A stretch of 64,000 nt of DNA. It comes from Antedon bifida. Its lineage: Eukaryota; Echinodermata; Crinoidea; Comatulida; Antedonidae. The stretch is from NCBI GenBank assembly GCA_963402885.1, contig OY727096.1, positions 8,813,501 to 8,877,500 of the forward strand. The letters are read 5' to 3'. The notes beneath the pieces were generated by a model. It saw only the letters and a list, made by a program, of their open reading frames with translations, ran no database searches and was not told the origin of the DNA. Position numbers and translations under genes: made by a program. Shown in pieces: positions 22,801 through 34,115 of the stretch. The first letter of the stretch is position 1, and each line of letters opens with the position of its first letter.

Positions 22801-25800
22801 ACAATTGACAACTGAATATTATTTGCATTATAATAATAATAAATATGATAAGCCATATGGTTTCAGAACTGTATGGGTCATAGGTCAAGATTTTCTTGGT
22901 AATCATGTTTGTGACTCCTTTATTGAAAAATCAGTACTATCAGCATAATTTGATCATAAAAGTTGATAAATATTATTAATGTTAAGCTCTGTCTACACTA
23001 TCAAACTTTACGAGAAACAAAATATGATGTGCCCATATATGGAAATGATGATATCATATCACTGCCATGCCACATTTGGGCATATCACTACCATATTTGG
23101 GCAGATCACACTTTTTTTTGTCAAATGTAGTTTAATAGTGTAGACAGAGCTTTAAACTAGGCCTTTGTAAAATTCACAGGACAATTTTTGTTAAAAATTA
23201 ACAAAGAATTGAGTGGGTGGAATACAAGATAACACATTCTAAGAATGTTAACACTGATAAGAACAGGACAACATTAAAAAGCTTTATGAAAGACCCTATT
23301 CTATTTTCCCTATGCCCTATTTGCAAAGGAAGGGGATAGCCTGTGGGAATTGATTTGCATAATAAGAAATAACATTTGCACCTTCAAAATATACACTGTG
23401 ATAATCTTACATTTTTTTAAAACAAAATTATCTTAACACCATGCATCAAATAAAAAGTTAAGTGCAAATCTATTTTTAAATTTAACCCATTCTCAAATTA
23501 ATAATTGTTAATATAGCCATTATAAAGTATAAATTATTTAGCATTTTGTGTAAAGGTTATGTTAAAAGTCAATTATTCAAGTGAATAAACAGACTTTAAT
23601 GTATAAATTAGTCATGCAAATTTGATTGAAAGCTTCTTATTAAAAAAAAAATTAATAGAGTTGATTTAAATGTTTCACTGTACGTTTTATAAGATACCAG
23701 TTTATGGTTGTTTGTGATAAGGTCAAAGGTCATTTATATGGTTTTTTAAAGAGCTCTTATGAGGCCTGTTTTTACCCTAAGCTCCTTTCTTTGGGATTCT
23801 ATAGAAACAAGTACAGTACCAGTGAATGTTATCGTTAATAAATATTAATAATATCGTATTAAAAAAAAATAAATGTTGAAATACAGTACATAGCATTATT
23901 ATGTCAGTATTCAAGCCAACCTAGATAATTTAAAGATGTATTGTCCCTTTGTCAAATTCTAAAAAAAAAAAAAAAAAGATTTCGAAAAAAAAGTGGGTCA
24001 TTTTGAAGTATCATAATAGTTATTAACTTTCACCAAAAATTAGTGGGAAAAAAAATCATTTAACTGAAATACAGACGTTTTTTGGTTCAAAAAATAACTT
24101 TGACTTCCAGTCAAAGTTTTCGATCAAAACTCATAATGCAACGGGCTTATTTGGCTACTCTGTATGCATAATCATAAAACTTCCTCGCGATCTGTGTGAA
24201 AACACCTTCTCAACCGTGACGAGTTGTAAACAATCCTAATTAGCATCATGCATAATGTATACTCACGGTTTGAAATCTTTGTTTACTTTTTCAATTTCGA
24301 TTTTCCAGACGAAATGTTATCAAATTAATTTAGCTGTTAATTACGTAAAATTTTTGTTTTTGGCTCGAATTTTCGACTTAAAGTGAATAACTTTAATATT
24401 ACTTTGATATGGCCAATTTAAATTTAGAATATTTTGACCTTCATTTTTTGTGTTTCAAGGGACAATACATCTTTAAGCAAGTAATTTTTTTAATTGAAAG
24501 CTATTGTAATTAATAAATGTGAAAAGTGTAAAAAATGCATAAGACTATAATTATAAGTATGTGAGCATCAATTAAAAAGCTAAAGCTGAAAGTTAAAAGG
24601 ATTATTTAAAAACTTGTAACAGTTTTATAATACATGATGATAAATGATCTCTTTTCATTTTAGATTCCTGAAATACATAGTAGCCTTCTAGCAATGAACA
24701 AGAAATACAATCATAATTGTTAGGAGTTTATATTGATCAGTTACCATAGCAACACTGCAGGAATAATATAAACGGAGTATAGTGTTGTCTGTTCAGCACC
24801 CTTGACAATAATAGTTTAATACAATCCGTATTGCATGAGTACTATTTAGTAAGTTAGCTATCCAGGCTTCCCAACTCACCATCTCTCAACCCACCCACTT
24901 CTAAAGTCCAGCCTTCATCCTACTCCTCCTACCATACTTCATTCCATACAGTATAACCATCATGGCTTGTCCCCCAAAATAACAATTCACAAAACTAAAG
25001 CAGTAAGAACTTTTCTATATTTTTTTTTTGAAACTTTGAAACTACTGCTTGAGCACACGATTCTAAGTTCTGTATCTTTGCATGACATACATACAGTATG
25101 TGCAGTATCAAAGGAAAATTCAGAATCTCATGTGTATCACATGTGGTGTCTGTATCATCATCATGGAAGGTTAGGTTAAAGGTTAGGTTCGATGAGACAG
25201 ACATGAAACACATGAGAGTAAGATGACTATATAACAATAATATTGAACATTTATAAAGCGCTCTACCGGAGTCTCACAGCGCAACATGAAAAGAATAACT
25301 ATATTGAAATAGGTGAGTTTTCAGGAGTATGATACTGGGCAAATTTAGATACAGTACAGAGAATCGGGTGGCTTGAGTTAAGTTAGACATTTGACATGCG
25401 ACAAGTTCAACAAACAATATCTAACTGATTTTTCCAGCAATTATCTTTTATTTTAAAATCTGCATTTAAAGTGGTTTAATATTGTTAATAAGGCGTTTAT
25501 CCACATCCGTTAGTTCTGCATACCAAGTTCATTGCAAATTCAACTCCATCCAATTTTCTAAATTTAACACATTTCCAGATTGATTTGAACTATTGGGATA
25601 TACAGTAAGTTGAAATGAGAAAAGCCATGTTTGTGTGATGGCAATAATTAAGGATATGATAATTATTAATAATTGCTTAAAAAGTGGTTATTGAAAGTAA
25701 AAAATAAAGATGCAATAAAACCTTTAAGCTGCTTTTACATTGCGCCCGGATTCGGTCCGGTGCCCTGAGAAAAATATTGTGGAAAATGGGTTCACTGTGG

Positions 25801-28800
25801 TAAAGCATAAGATCGTTCACACCATATTCATACGATTTTAATCCGTACCTAATTCCAAATTGATTCTGAATTCGAAACGATGGATCAAGAAGCTATTTGT
25901 TTGCTGAAATCGTACGATTTTTTTCGTTTGACCAATCAATGAATAACCTTGCTTGACAGTGGATAAAGAAATTTGTGTTCGATGTGCTCGATGAAAGCGC
26001 ATTCGATCAATCGCAATATTTTCCTCAGGGCGCCGGAGTGAATCTATTCAAAGGTAAACTTTCCCATGAAATGAACAAGAGGCAATATTATATGTTGAAT
26101 TAAATTGAATAAAGGTGGTGCATGCAACAACAAAAAAAATATTTTGAATGCAAATGTTCATATGTAAAGGAAAAGTAAAAGAAATGTTGAATACTACAGC
26201 CAACTCCTTTTCAGGTAACATCCCTATTAAGGGGACACTTTAGATATCAGGCTGTCTTCTTAATAGAGGTTATACTGTAATTGGTTTGGTAATTGTATAA
26301 AAATGTTTTTTTCATAAAGAATTTTTTTATATAAAATCATAATGACTTTGCAAAAATGAGTCTCCAATATCAGTTTAGAAAAGATGCTAAAGAGTATGCC
26401 ACTGCTATAGAAAGATTTAAAAAAAATAAAATTTAGAACTAATTAATCAGTCATGGAATGTGAATTAGTTAGTCACTTAAACTGTAATCATTTAAGAAAC
26501 ATGTAAAGAATTTGGATGGAGTTTAATTTGCATAATATATGAACTTTGACCAGTTGATAAACTCACTATTTCTTGGGGACCATCTGGTTCTGCACCTCCT
26601 GTTTTATCAAAAGCCTTCAAAGAAAATTAATTCTTACATAATCTACTTTGGAAAATGTTAAATAATGTAAAATAAATTTAAATCAGATTGTTAATGAATC
26701 AAATATTTCAGTTATTAAAAAAAGTAAAATATAATGATAAAACTACGTACGGGTTCATGTCAAATTTATTCTAATGCAGTTACTGCAGGAAGCTACAGTA
26801 CATTTTGTTAATTAATTAACTGTTTATTACCAGTAACTGCCTCACAAATAAAATCATCTGCCAAAAAAATGTATTTACTGCAGTAACTACAGTAGACTGA
26901 TTTCAACATGATCCCTAATTGTGTATAAAACAAAAAATAATGACAATACAGTTTATATAAAAGAAACAAAACAAATGCATGTGTATGATAAATTATTATT
27001 GTTTTAATTGCATCATCTGTTTTATACTTACAATTCTTTTTTCTCCCTGGGCCTTCTCAAATTCTTTATCCATTGCATCTTCAGCCTGTTTAATAAAAGA
27101 TTATAATAATAAGTAATTTGATCAGCTTTATTTGTGGATATGATGAAAGAGAGTAAAAACCAACAGCATTCCCATTTTACTATAAAGATAAAGTCTTATG
27201 ATCAACAATAGGAGTGATTTATTTCACAAAGATAAAAAGTGAAACTAGATTGAGAACAACAATCAATATAAAATAAAAAGAAATATTTCTGAAAATATGT
27301 CTGCTTAAAAAAAAACGAGGCAATTACAGTACATAGCAACCTTTCCTGCTTAGCTGTGCATCACTTTTACTGTGTACAGTAAATTAAAACGATCATTGTA
27401 TATTTTAAGAATTTTACAAAGATTTTTTTTTTTTTGCCATCAAAACTAAAGTTGTTACTGTTAATACAATACATTGTTTTTTCATACAGTTAGTATTAAG
27501 CTCTGTCTACACTATCAAACTTTATGTATAATGGACATGATGATGTCATATCACTGCCATATTTGAGCATATTATCACTACCATATTTGGGCACATCACA
27601 TTTTTTTGTCAAACTAGTTTGTTAGTGTAGACAGAGCTTTACACACCAACATCAAATGGCGATCATCAGATTCAATCTGAAAATGTTAGTGTTGCGGGAT
27701 TCCATCCTCTAATGTTATTATAACATTGTTACTCATGATAAATTAACCCAATATCCTCTTTGCAAATGATGTGGGAAAAACCCAAGAAAGCTAGCAATAA
27801 CACCCAGTGTTGATGAAATGGTAGAATTTGATCTATGAATTATTTCATCATGCCAACTATTAATGTAAAGTTAATCACATGCTTCACTTCATGTATAGGC
27901 ATAATGTTATCAAGACAGTTTCATGTTTATCTCACTTATTATATGAAGTAATTGTAAGGGTGTGGCGCAGTGTGTTGGACGTTCGACTACTGATCGTGAG
28001 ATCGAGGTTCGAATCCAACTCTCACCGCATTGCTTGAATCCTTAGGCAAGATACTTTACTTACGCTTGCCTCTCTCCACCCAGGTGTATAATTGGGAACC
28101 CGGTTAGATCAAGACACAACTTTGCACTGATTACTAGCTGCATTATGGGAGTATGTTTCCATAGGTGTTTGATCAGGAAAATGACTGGGGTAATAATGTT
28201 CAGCGCTTAGAGGTTTCACAACATTAGGCGCTATATAAATCCAGGATATTATTATTATTATTTTTATTATATTAAGTAGTGCTTGTTATGTTGGTACCAT
28301 TTTTTGTCAACACTGATGATTTATTTTTATACTTTCTTGTGTAACTAAATTTTTCTAAATATATACAACATACAGTACTGTATGATTATGATCCAACTAA
28401 TAATATGAACCGAACTTCTTAAGGCCAATTGAGACAGCGTCATACGACAAGGGCCAGACGTACTGTCTTGAATCGTTGGTGCTGTCTGAGTCAAGTCATC
28501 TTGAGTTAGCGTGGGGTATGGTCGCGAGAACGTTTTAACATGTTCAATTTTTTCCCGACAAGACAACTTGTCGGGCCTCGTACGACACTGTCTGAGTTGG
28601 CCTTTAGAAGGTTAGGTTGTAAGTAGTTGTCAGGGAGGTAGAGTTACTACATTTGCAGTTAAGTGGAAGGGGAACATTTCTTAAGGTCCAAATAACACTG
28701 GCTGAAGAAGATCCTGCAATTACTGCAGTACTTTCACATTGTGATTCCGGTGACCTCAGGCTCATTTTCAGTGACAATTCAAGAATTTTGTATCAATTTT

Positions 28801-31800
28801 TATTTGTCAAGATGATTCTCGGTCCACAGAATAATAATAAATAATCTCTGTACAGAATAACTACACATGATTGAAACTTCGGTTTATGCACTCCATTGTC
28901 TTAAATAAACTATCACTAGCACAGCGAACTTTTCCATTATAAATAGTAACCACTGTCTTCAAAACAATTTAAGGAGAAAATTATCATATTAATATATTAT
29001 GAATGATAATACCAAGTGTTGAAAAAATAAAACATTCAGGTCGATATTCAACACAATTTTAAGAAATAGTCAATTTGAATTATAATAATATAACTTTTCA
29101 TCTTTTGAATTCTTCCCTGGTAATTCCTATGAAATCAGCTTTTCAGAAATGACTAATATTGAATACTGACTGTGACATCAAATTTTTTTTAATAAATAAA
29201 TTCATAAATAGTTACCATGTTTAATTATTTATATGACTAATATAATATTTGTTTATTGTAGGTCAAGGATAATTATTAATTTGTAGTAAAATGTATAAAT
29301 ATGTTGTTAAGTTAATATTATTAGAGCTGCGGATATACAATATGCACATTTCACTAGTATTTAGTCTTCAATATTTAGCAAAAAGGGCATGATCATGAGA
29401 TGAGACAGGATCGTACCATCTATTCTACAAAAACCTGCCGAGACACAGGCATTCAACGGCACACACAGAGAACAACCAACCACAGACGTCACAGTAAATG
29501 TATTTTTCATGATCTTTTGTAAAATTAGTACACAGTTAAAATTAGTGTGTTACAAACTTTTAAGACATAATATTATTACCTGTATTAGAATAATTTAGGT
29601 TGTTTTATAGAGGATGTTAATTTTTAAATTGCTGGTGAAATTTTTTTAAATTGTTGTGATGTATTATCCAAAATAAAGGAAATGAATGAATTAATAATAT
29701 TAAGTCTACAAACGTCAGCCACACGTTTAGAAGCGTGTGATTACTGATATTTTCTACACAGAGGGCTGGTAAAAAGTGGGCCTGATGATGATGTACTGTA
29801 GTCTACAGTACAGTGATGATTAATTTGGTCCCTGTTTTTAACTGGACATTTAAATGCCTATAGTAGTATAACAAATTACATTTATATACTAATAGTCTAC
29901 AATGTCAACAACAATCGATTAAACATATTGTGTGTTTCCTAGCTAAGCCGAACAAACCAGTCAATTCCATGAGACAGTCAACCTGCTATTGTTATGCTGT
30001 GTGGCTATCAGTGATGATATCACAAAATAATAATATGCGTACTTATACCAACCTCTTTTTGTTGTCGTTCTAGCTCTCGCATTCTAATATCCCGAGCCTC
30101 AGCTCTGGCTTGTCTTCTTGCAGCCAAGCGAGCCTCCGCCTAGAGTAAACAAAAATCAACAATCAAACAAAAGTTTATAGATCAGGAAATAATACATTAA
30201 AAAAAAAACAATCCTGACTTAAATATTCCCTATTGACTTCAAATTCAAATAGTAGCATCATTAACATATCACTCGGCGGCAATATAAACAATGAATTTAC
30301 ATTATAAAGTGAAACTAGGCAATCAATTCTATACAATACAATGTAAAACAGACAGGTATTAAAAAAGAAAAACCTGTTTATTTTCAACGTACCTTTGACC
30401 CGAATAGGTAGCTGAGTAGAAAGTCTTTGAGAAAACACATACTGTACTTACTACTAACAGTACTACTAGTTAGTAGCAACTTATAAAATCATTTTATGAT
30501 AGAATCATACTACAAGCTGATATCAATCATACTTTAGTTCCTGGTCCCAACAGGAAACATGTAATCCAAAACAGAAACCGATTCCGAGCTATATCTAGCA
30601 AGTATCGTTCATTTTTAGATGGCCAATCAACATACAACAAGTCCTATACAACTGTGTAGTGTAATCGGCTAATGTTTCTTTAAGGAAATTAGTTTATTTA
30701 GAAGCTATTTTTTTTTTATTCTCATGTTGATCGCTGCTAATTGTACTGGTACAGGATTTGTGAGGTTTTTTATAATCGTAAAACCGTGTGCTAATATACC
30801 AGCATGAGTCAACAGGTTCATAGATAGGTCTCTGTGTTGACATGGTATCACTGGTAAGGATTGTGGTAACTTGTTGAATTATGGGCATTGGAGGAGTCAA
30901 TCAATGGGCATAAGTAGTAATATGCTTTTACATGTGTACTGTATACTGCAAATTACCATCATAGGTCAAACAGGTTTATGTCTCTGTGTTGACATATCAA
31001 ATGGTAATGATGTTGGTATACTTGTTGATTGCACACACATAGATATAGTTGTACAGGCATTGATACAGTGTCAATCAATGGTCAGCACAGTCTAAAGGCA
31101 GAGGGCATAATCTATTTGTTAGGCATGACCTCATGTCTTTCTTTCCATGGTTCTGTTGGTACAGTACATGTACTATAACTGTTTTCTTGGATAATAATTG
31201 TAAATTTAGCTTTATATACTGTGTGCACTTCAAACTAAAGTAACTTGGTTTTGGTATCCTCATATCAACATGTAAGTTGTATCCACTACGGTAGGAACCT
31301 CTGTTGAGGACCAGTATGGCTGCCAAGACCATGACCACGAGAAGCATAGAAAGGTTAAAGTACAATCCACTCAAGCACTCATATCTTTACAAAAAGCACT
31401 ATAAGTGCTGCATAATCTAAGCCCCTAATTTTGTTTAAAACAAAAATATGTATTTTAAGAGAAAAACTTTTTTTTATGCGGTTTAAAATGTGGAGTATTA
31501 CAGATTTTGTGTAGCTTCACAATAAAATTTTTTGTTATGAAAAATGGTACAATGAAGCACAGTCCACAGTGACTTCAATTACACATTTTCTATTGTACTT
31601 TTTAAACATACCAAAGTGTCCTATCTCAAATATCAAACTCACAAGCTGTGCTCACCTGTGCATTGAAAAGTTTGAACATTGCTTTGAACTTTATATAGCA
31701 CATTTTCCACTCAAAATAAACTGATGTTTTATAGATTTATTTAAAACTTACATACAGTATTACACTGTACACTGTATAAAGTTAATGTTTAATTAATACA

Positions 31801-34115
31801 TTTTTAACTACTGCAGGCCTTGTGTTTTAAGGCGAGCGAGTGCGATCACTCACCTAACACACTCCTTGAGGTGTGCGATTTACAACACGTTTAAATTTGG
31901 TAAACTTCTACACACCAAAATACAAACAGCACATCTACAGCATCCCTGAATGTATTGAGGAGTGCAATTTGTAGCACACCTATAATTTTCAAAATGCTAC
32001 TGCTACTGTATACAACTGATTTACAAGATTACAAGATTTATCTTTTTTAAAACAAATTATGTATATTCTTTTTCTTTAAAAATTGCATTATCTAAAAATA
32101 TATAAAATAAAAACTAGAACCTTGGAGAATCATTTAGCTCTGTAAATTGTAAACACACATGTTTTTCTAGTAATAGTGGACTGTGTAACTCCAAGAAATT
32201 CCCACTTACCATCCTTTGTGTTTTTTTTAAAGAAATAAATACTTTACACTTCAGGAAAAACAGAAAGTCTGGGGAAATTTTGTTTTCTCTTTTGAAGGAT
32301 GCAATTACAACTCATGTCGCTAAAGTGATACTATAGAAAAAATTAAAATGACCAAAATCCTGAAGAAAATTATGGGAAGCACTATTGCTAAGCAGTAAAA
32401 TTAATATCAGAATTATTGCAATTGTAATTGTACAAACAAAAACTAAAAATTTAAGTTGGCACAGTGTCTTTCACATTCAATGAGCAGTTTCTAACATTAA
32501 CTAGATATTGTTTAACATAATGTGTCCCCAGACGTCTTTATTCAATGTCTTCTCCAGATGAACATTAATGATGACATTCTTAATAATTAATTTCAAAATG
32601 TGCATATTGGTGTTGAGAATTTAATGGTATACAGTAGTGTACAAGCTATCTATACCATCTGTCGTAGAATTATCTGTTCCGCATCAGTGGTCACTTATCT
32701 TCCACACAAATTCTTTAATATTTATTACTACAACTGTAGTGCAGTTCTATAAAATCTATAGTAAAAATATTTCAATTGATATTTATCTTTCTTTGAACTT
32801 GTTTTTTTAAATACTAATAACTACGAGAGAGCATACACATACGTTTGTTCGTAATACTCATTTTGACCGGAATTGTAATGTATTTTTTAAATAATAGCCA
32901 ACAAAAATTTGACAGGATTAAATACCCTCTCACTCACATCGCCTAGTAATCATTAATAATTGACAACTTCATGCAAAATGAATGAAAAGGTTAGGTTTTC
33001 GTTTTCAACCTACCAACCGGAATGTGATTAAAACACATTATTGTTGATAGAACCTACAGTACATGCAAAGCTTAATTCAGCAAACACAGATTAAAATCCA
33101 ATGAACTTCAATGAAAGTGATGTGGTTATTTTTATTGTAAAAACCCAAACAAAAAGGTACATCTAACAGATTATAGTTAAAGACCCGCTCCCTACGTTTT
33201 TTAGATCTAATTTAAGATCACAAACTATATGTAATGTAAAAATAATACTATGGTCCTATTGCGATAACTTTTGTCGTCTTTAAACGGTTAAAAATTTGAA
33301 AAATATGTCGATTCTAATAATTATAGCGGCCCGCTATAAATCCCAAAATGCATTGCGCGCGGATTGATATTTTTGCTTTTCTTCTGTAATTCATCCACTT
33401 TTCGATCGATCGTGAGGCCAAAACAAATGGAAGACTCCTGACTTTTCAGCGAAAATACCAGTTTTTTCCCAATTTGTATCAACGGAGCCTGGCAAAAATA
33501 GAAAGACAATTAATGCAGGAACTATACAACGTCAGACTACTGTAGGTATATAGCTAGCGTACGATGTTCGTACGTTACCGATGTTTACCAGCTAGGCCTA
33601 CAAAACTAAGCCTAGCTAGGCTAGGCCTGAAGACCATCCATGAGAGGTCATTCGCCGCGAGCTACTTAGGTAGTGCATTGTTTCTCACTTTTTATCATAA
33701 TTTACCACAAAACGTACATTTAAGACAAGGAATGACCTGGTTTAATGTTTTTAAAGTAATATATGTATTATTTTTACAAAACGTCATGTATTGTAGGGAA
33801 GGGGTCTTTAACTCAGACAGTTGATTTGATGTAATGTATTACTGTTAGAACCTTTATGGTGACACAAGCTTTTCCATGTTAAAATAAAGTATTTATTCAT
33901 TTTTTATTATATTATTTGATGAGGCTCTGTAAAATGTTTAGAATCAAAAAGAAAAAACAAACCTCTTTTGCTATAGAATCTAATGCTTGATCTTCTACTG
34001 TATAAGCTCTAGATGTTCCACGTTCCCGTCTCCGACCTCCTGACCCCGGCTGACCTGGTGGAGGCGCTGTCGTGGTCGGAGATGTGGCCGACATATTGCG
34101 TGTCAGACTGGTGTA
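13694..34115 (-). CDS. LRRFIP: LRRFIP family coiled-coil protein (Flightless-interacting), 11 coding exons, complete
   Basis: Minus-strand coding exons: 33963-34094, 30053-30139, 27032-27085, 26567-26614, 22635-22745, 21678-21848, 20836-20928, 19859-20041, 18904-19024, 18195-18274 plus 17938-18042, and last 13694-13807 (stop TAG). All are GT/AG and in phase, giving about 432 residues. LRRFIP1/2 proteins bind the leucine-rich repeats of Flightless-1 and act in Wnt, Toll-like and actin-linked signalling. Hallmarks are an N-terminal [11 protein letters not shown] block after an Ala/Arg-rich [18 protein letters not shown], a serine-rich linker ([14 protein letters not shown]), and a long coiled coil. 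The coiled coil includes [60 protein letters not shown] and [11 protein letters not shown]. The upstream end of exon 1 at 34115 follows a TTTTTTTCTAG acceptor, so a 5' UTR exon lies further upstream. A conserved vertebrate segment after RQQKE appears replaced by two short lineage-specific exons. Confidence 0.93.
14241..17917. repeat. 3.7 kb two-unit minisatellite, GGGTATAAA / GGGTATATA (about 400 units)
   Basis: Two 9-bp units, GGGTATAAA and GGGTATATA, alternate irregularly for about 3.68 kb, broken by 10-bp variants. GGGTAATATA dominates the first 1.5 kb. GGGTAGTATA occurs at 14887, 15606, 15986, 16140, 16465, 16700, 16863, 17062 and 17225. GGGTAATAAA occurs near the right end. Larger blocks are repeated: the run near 14655-14905 closely matches 15361-15620. 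The G-rich strand fits the G-quadruplex pattern (GGG with 6-nt loops) throughout, and half of the units contain TATAAA. It fills the last intron of LRRFIP. The C-rich strand has no stop codon in any frame, which produces a 1278-codon open frame that I consider fortuitous. Confidence 0.97.
17938..18042 (-). CDS. LRRFIP: LRRFIP exon 11 (penultimate coding exon)
   Basis: 35 codons, [20 protein letters not shown] then [15 protein letters not shown]. Acceptor TTTTAG, donor GAG|GTAAGT. The intron that follows begins with about 20 bp and then the 3.7 kb GGGTATAAA/GGGTATATA array, so the frame stays open through the whole array if the intron is retained. Confidence 0.92.
18195..18274 (-). CDS. LRRFIP: LRRFIP exon 10 ([14 protein letters not shown])
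   Basis: Completes the split codon, then [20 protein letters not shown] and TNLEST. Acceptor TTCATAG, donor ACT|GTAAGT. Confidence 0.92.
18904..19024 (-). CDS. LRRFIP: LRRFIP exon 9
   Basis: 40 codons plus one base. [19 protein letters not shown] then a variable linker [16 protein letters not shown]. Acceptor TTTCATAG, donor A|GTAAGT. Confidence 0.88.
19859..20041 (-). CDS. LRRFIP: LRRFIP exon 8 (EHGLILVG / [10 protein letters not shown])
   Basis: 61 codons. Contains [31 protein letters not shown] and [14 protein letters not shown], all family landmarks. Acceptor TATTCAG, donor GAG|GTAATT. Confidence 0.95.
20169..20822. repeat. 21/22-bp minisatellite, about 30 units
   Basis: Degenerate units around GGGCTGCCATGTGTCAGAGGA with period 21-22 and substitutions such as GTGTCTGACGA. 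The array lies in the LRRFIP intron between 20041 and 20836 and stops about 13 bp from the exon-7 donor. Open frames on both strands here (up to 199 codons) come from the near-3n period and are not genes. Confidence 0.93.
20836..20928 (-). CDS. LRRFIP: LRRFIP exon 7 (coiled coil)
   Basis: 31 codons, [20 protein letters not shown] then [11 protein letters not shown]. Acceptor TTCACAG, donor GAG|GTAATC. The donor lies about 13 bp from the start of the 21/22-bp minisatellite. Confidence 0.9.
21247..21560 (+). mobile_element. tRNA-derived SINE (LRRFIP intron)
   Basis: Box A-like TGGCCAAGCGGTTAA begins at 21256 and box B AGTTCGAGCCT at 21313, as in tRNA-Leu/Ser-related SINE heads. A body follows (GGACTATAAACCGAAGGTCC), and a tail with TTTCACCCTCTATAAATAAG then TAATAAAATAAAAT. 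The CACCCTCTATAAATAA tail resembles the LINE remnant's 3' end at about 45735-45800. Confidence 0.75.
21678..21848 (-). CDS. LRRFIP: LRRFIP exon 6 (coiled coil)
   Basis: 57 codons. [20 protein letters not shown] and [18 protein letters not shown] align by eye with the vertebrate LRRFIP coiled coil. Acceptor ATACAG, donor AGG|GTTTGT. Confidence 0.93.
22635..22745 (-). CDS. LRRFIP: LRRFIP exon 5 (serine-rich linker)
   Basis: 37 codons. Encodes a Ser-rich segment with [16 protein letters not shown] then [15 protein letters not shown] fits a basophilic-kinase site. Acceptor TTTACAG, donor AAG|GTATGT. Confidence 0.88.
22985..23151. mobile_element. MITE family 2 (AGCTCTGTCTACACTA ends), copy 1
   Basis: Inverted ends AGCTCTGTCTACACTATCAA and TAGTGTAGACAGAGCT, flanked on both sides by TTA. 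The inside has TATCACTGCCAT, TTTGGGCATATCACTACCAT. A 3-bp TTA duplication fits PIF/Harbinger-type insertion. It lies in an LRRFIP intron. Confidence 0.88.
23933..24473. mobile_element. MITE family 1, copy B (longer form)
   Basis: Starts AAGATGTATTGTCCC after TA and ends GGGACAATACATCTT before TA. At 541 bp it is about 200 bp longer than copies C-E, with a unique middle (near 24110-24290), so it may be a fuller version of the element. In an LRRFIP intron. Confidence 0.8.
25751..26042. mobile_element. Foldback / terminal-inverted-repeat element
   Basis: Left arm TTCGGTCCGGTGCCCTGAGA followed by AAAATATTG; right arm is its imperfect reverse complement, CAATATTTTCC then TCAGGGCGCCGGAGTGAA (29 bp arms, four or so mismatches). 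The true outer ends may extend to about 25729. Non-autonomous; superfamily unknown. In an LRRFIP intron. Confidence 0.6.
26567..26614 (-). CDS. LRRFIP: LRRFIP exon 4 (short linker exon)
   Basis: 16 codons, [16 protein letters not shown], phase 0, acceptor TTTGAAG, donor ATA|GTGAGT. Low complexity; possibly optional. Confidence 0.75.
27032..27085 (-). CDS. LRRFIP: LRRFIP exon 3 (short, [18 protein letters not shown])
   Basis: 18 codons, phase 0, acceptor AAACAG, donor ATT|GTAAGT. Charged and helix-prone. Likely an alternatively used linker exon. I cannot match it to a vertebrate exon. Confidence 0.8.
27499..27638. mobile_element. MITE family 2, copy 2
   Basis: Same ends as the element at 22985 (AGCTCTGTCTACACTATCAA ... 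TAGTGTAGACAGAGCT), again flanked by TTA on both sides, with the same internal motifs and about 27 bp shorter. In an LRRFIP intron 4.4 kb from copy 1. Confidence 0.88.
27955..28271 (+). mobile_element. tRNA-derived SINE with ATT-rich tail (LRRFIP intron)
   Basis: Box A TGGCGCAGTGTGTTGG and a perfect box B GGTTCGAATCC (28006-28016). A central stretch with TTAGGCAAGATACTTTACTT and CACCCAGGTGTATAATTGGG resembles the conserved central domain of many marine-invertebrate SINEs. It ends GGCGCTATATAAATCCA followed by ATT repeats. The ends of the tRNA part do not pair as an acceptor stem, so this is not a working tRNA. Confidence 0.85.
28272..30052. other. LRRFIP intron sequence, no further feature recognised
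   Basis: AT-rich intron between exons 2 and 3. The open frames at 28345-28844 show no domain and no splice support. Confidence 0.4.
30053..30139 (-). CDS. LRRFIP: LRRFIP exon 2 ([11 protein letters not shown] signature)
   Basis: 29 codons. Encodes [20 protein letters not shown] and RELERQQKE, the most diagnostic block of the family. Acceptor CTCTAG, donor GAG|GTTGGT. Confidence 0.95.
30822..31040. repeat. Diverged local duplication, period about 150 bp
   Basis: TCTCTGTGTTGACAT followed by GGTA...ACTTGTTGA occurs near 30826 and again near 30976 with many differences, so this is an old duplication in LRRFIP intron 1. The rest of 31040-33170 shows nothing I recognise. Confidence 0.4.
33180..33808. 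mobile_element. TA-flanked inverted-repeat element (AAGACCC ends)
   Basis: Left end AAGACCCGCTCCCTACGTT after TA; right end is the inverse, GTAGGGAAGGGGTCTT before TA. About 629 bp in LRRFIP intron 1, non-autonomous, Tc1/mariner-like by its TA duplication (inference). A possible related end (GTAGGGCTTTAA) lies near 41030. It includes AGGCCTAGCTAGG palindromes and an open frame (33564-33824) that I do not regard as a gene. Confidence 0.6.
33963..34115 (-). CDS. LRRFIP: LRRFIP first coding exon
   Basis: ATG at 34092-34094, 44 codons to the donor GAG|GTTTGT. A Pro/Thr/Gly/Arg-rich start leads into [14 protein letters not shown], which matches the family's SAEDEALSNIAREAEARL context. An acceptor CTAG just before 34115 shows the exon is not the first of the mRNA. 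Confidence 0.9.

Noticed and set aside
27955..28030. Functional tRNA gene
   Set aside because: Boxes A and B are present but the acceptor ends do not pair, and a SINE body with ATT tail follows.
33564..33824. 86-codon plus-strand open frame as a gene
   Set aside because: It lies inside an inverted-repeat element in LRRFIP intron 1 and has no domain or splice context.
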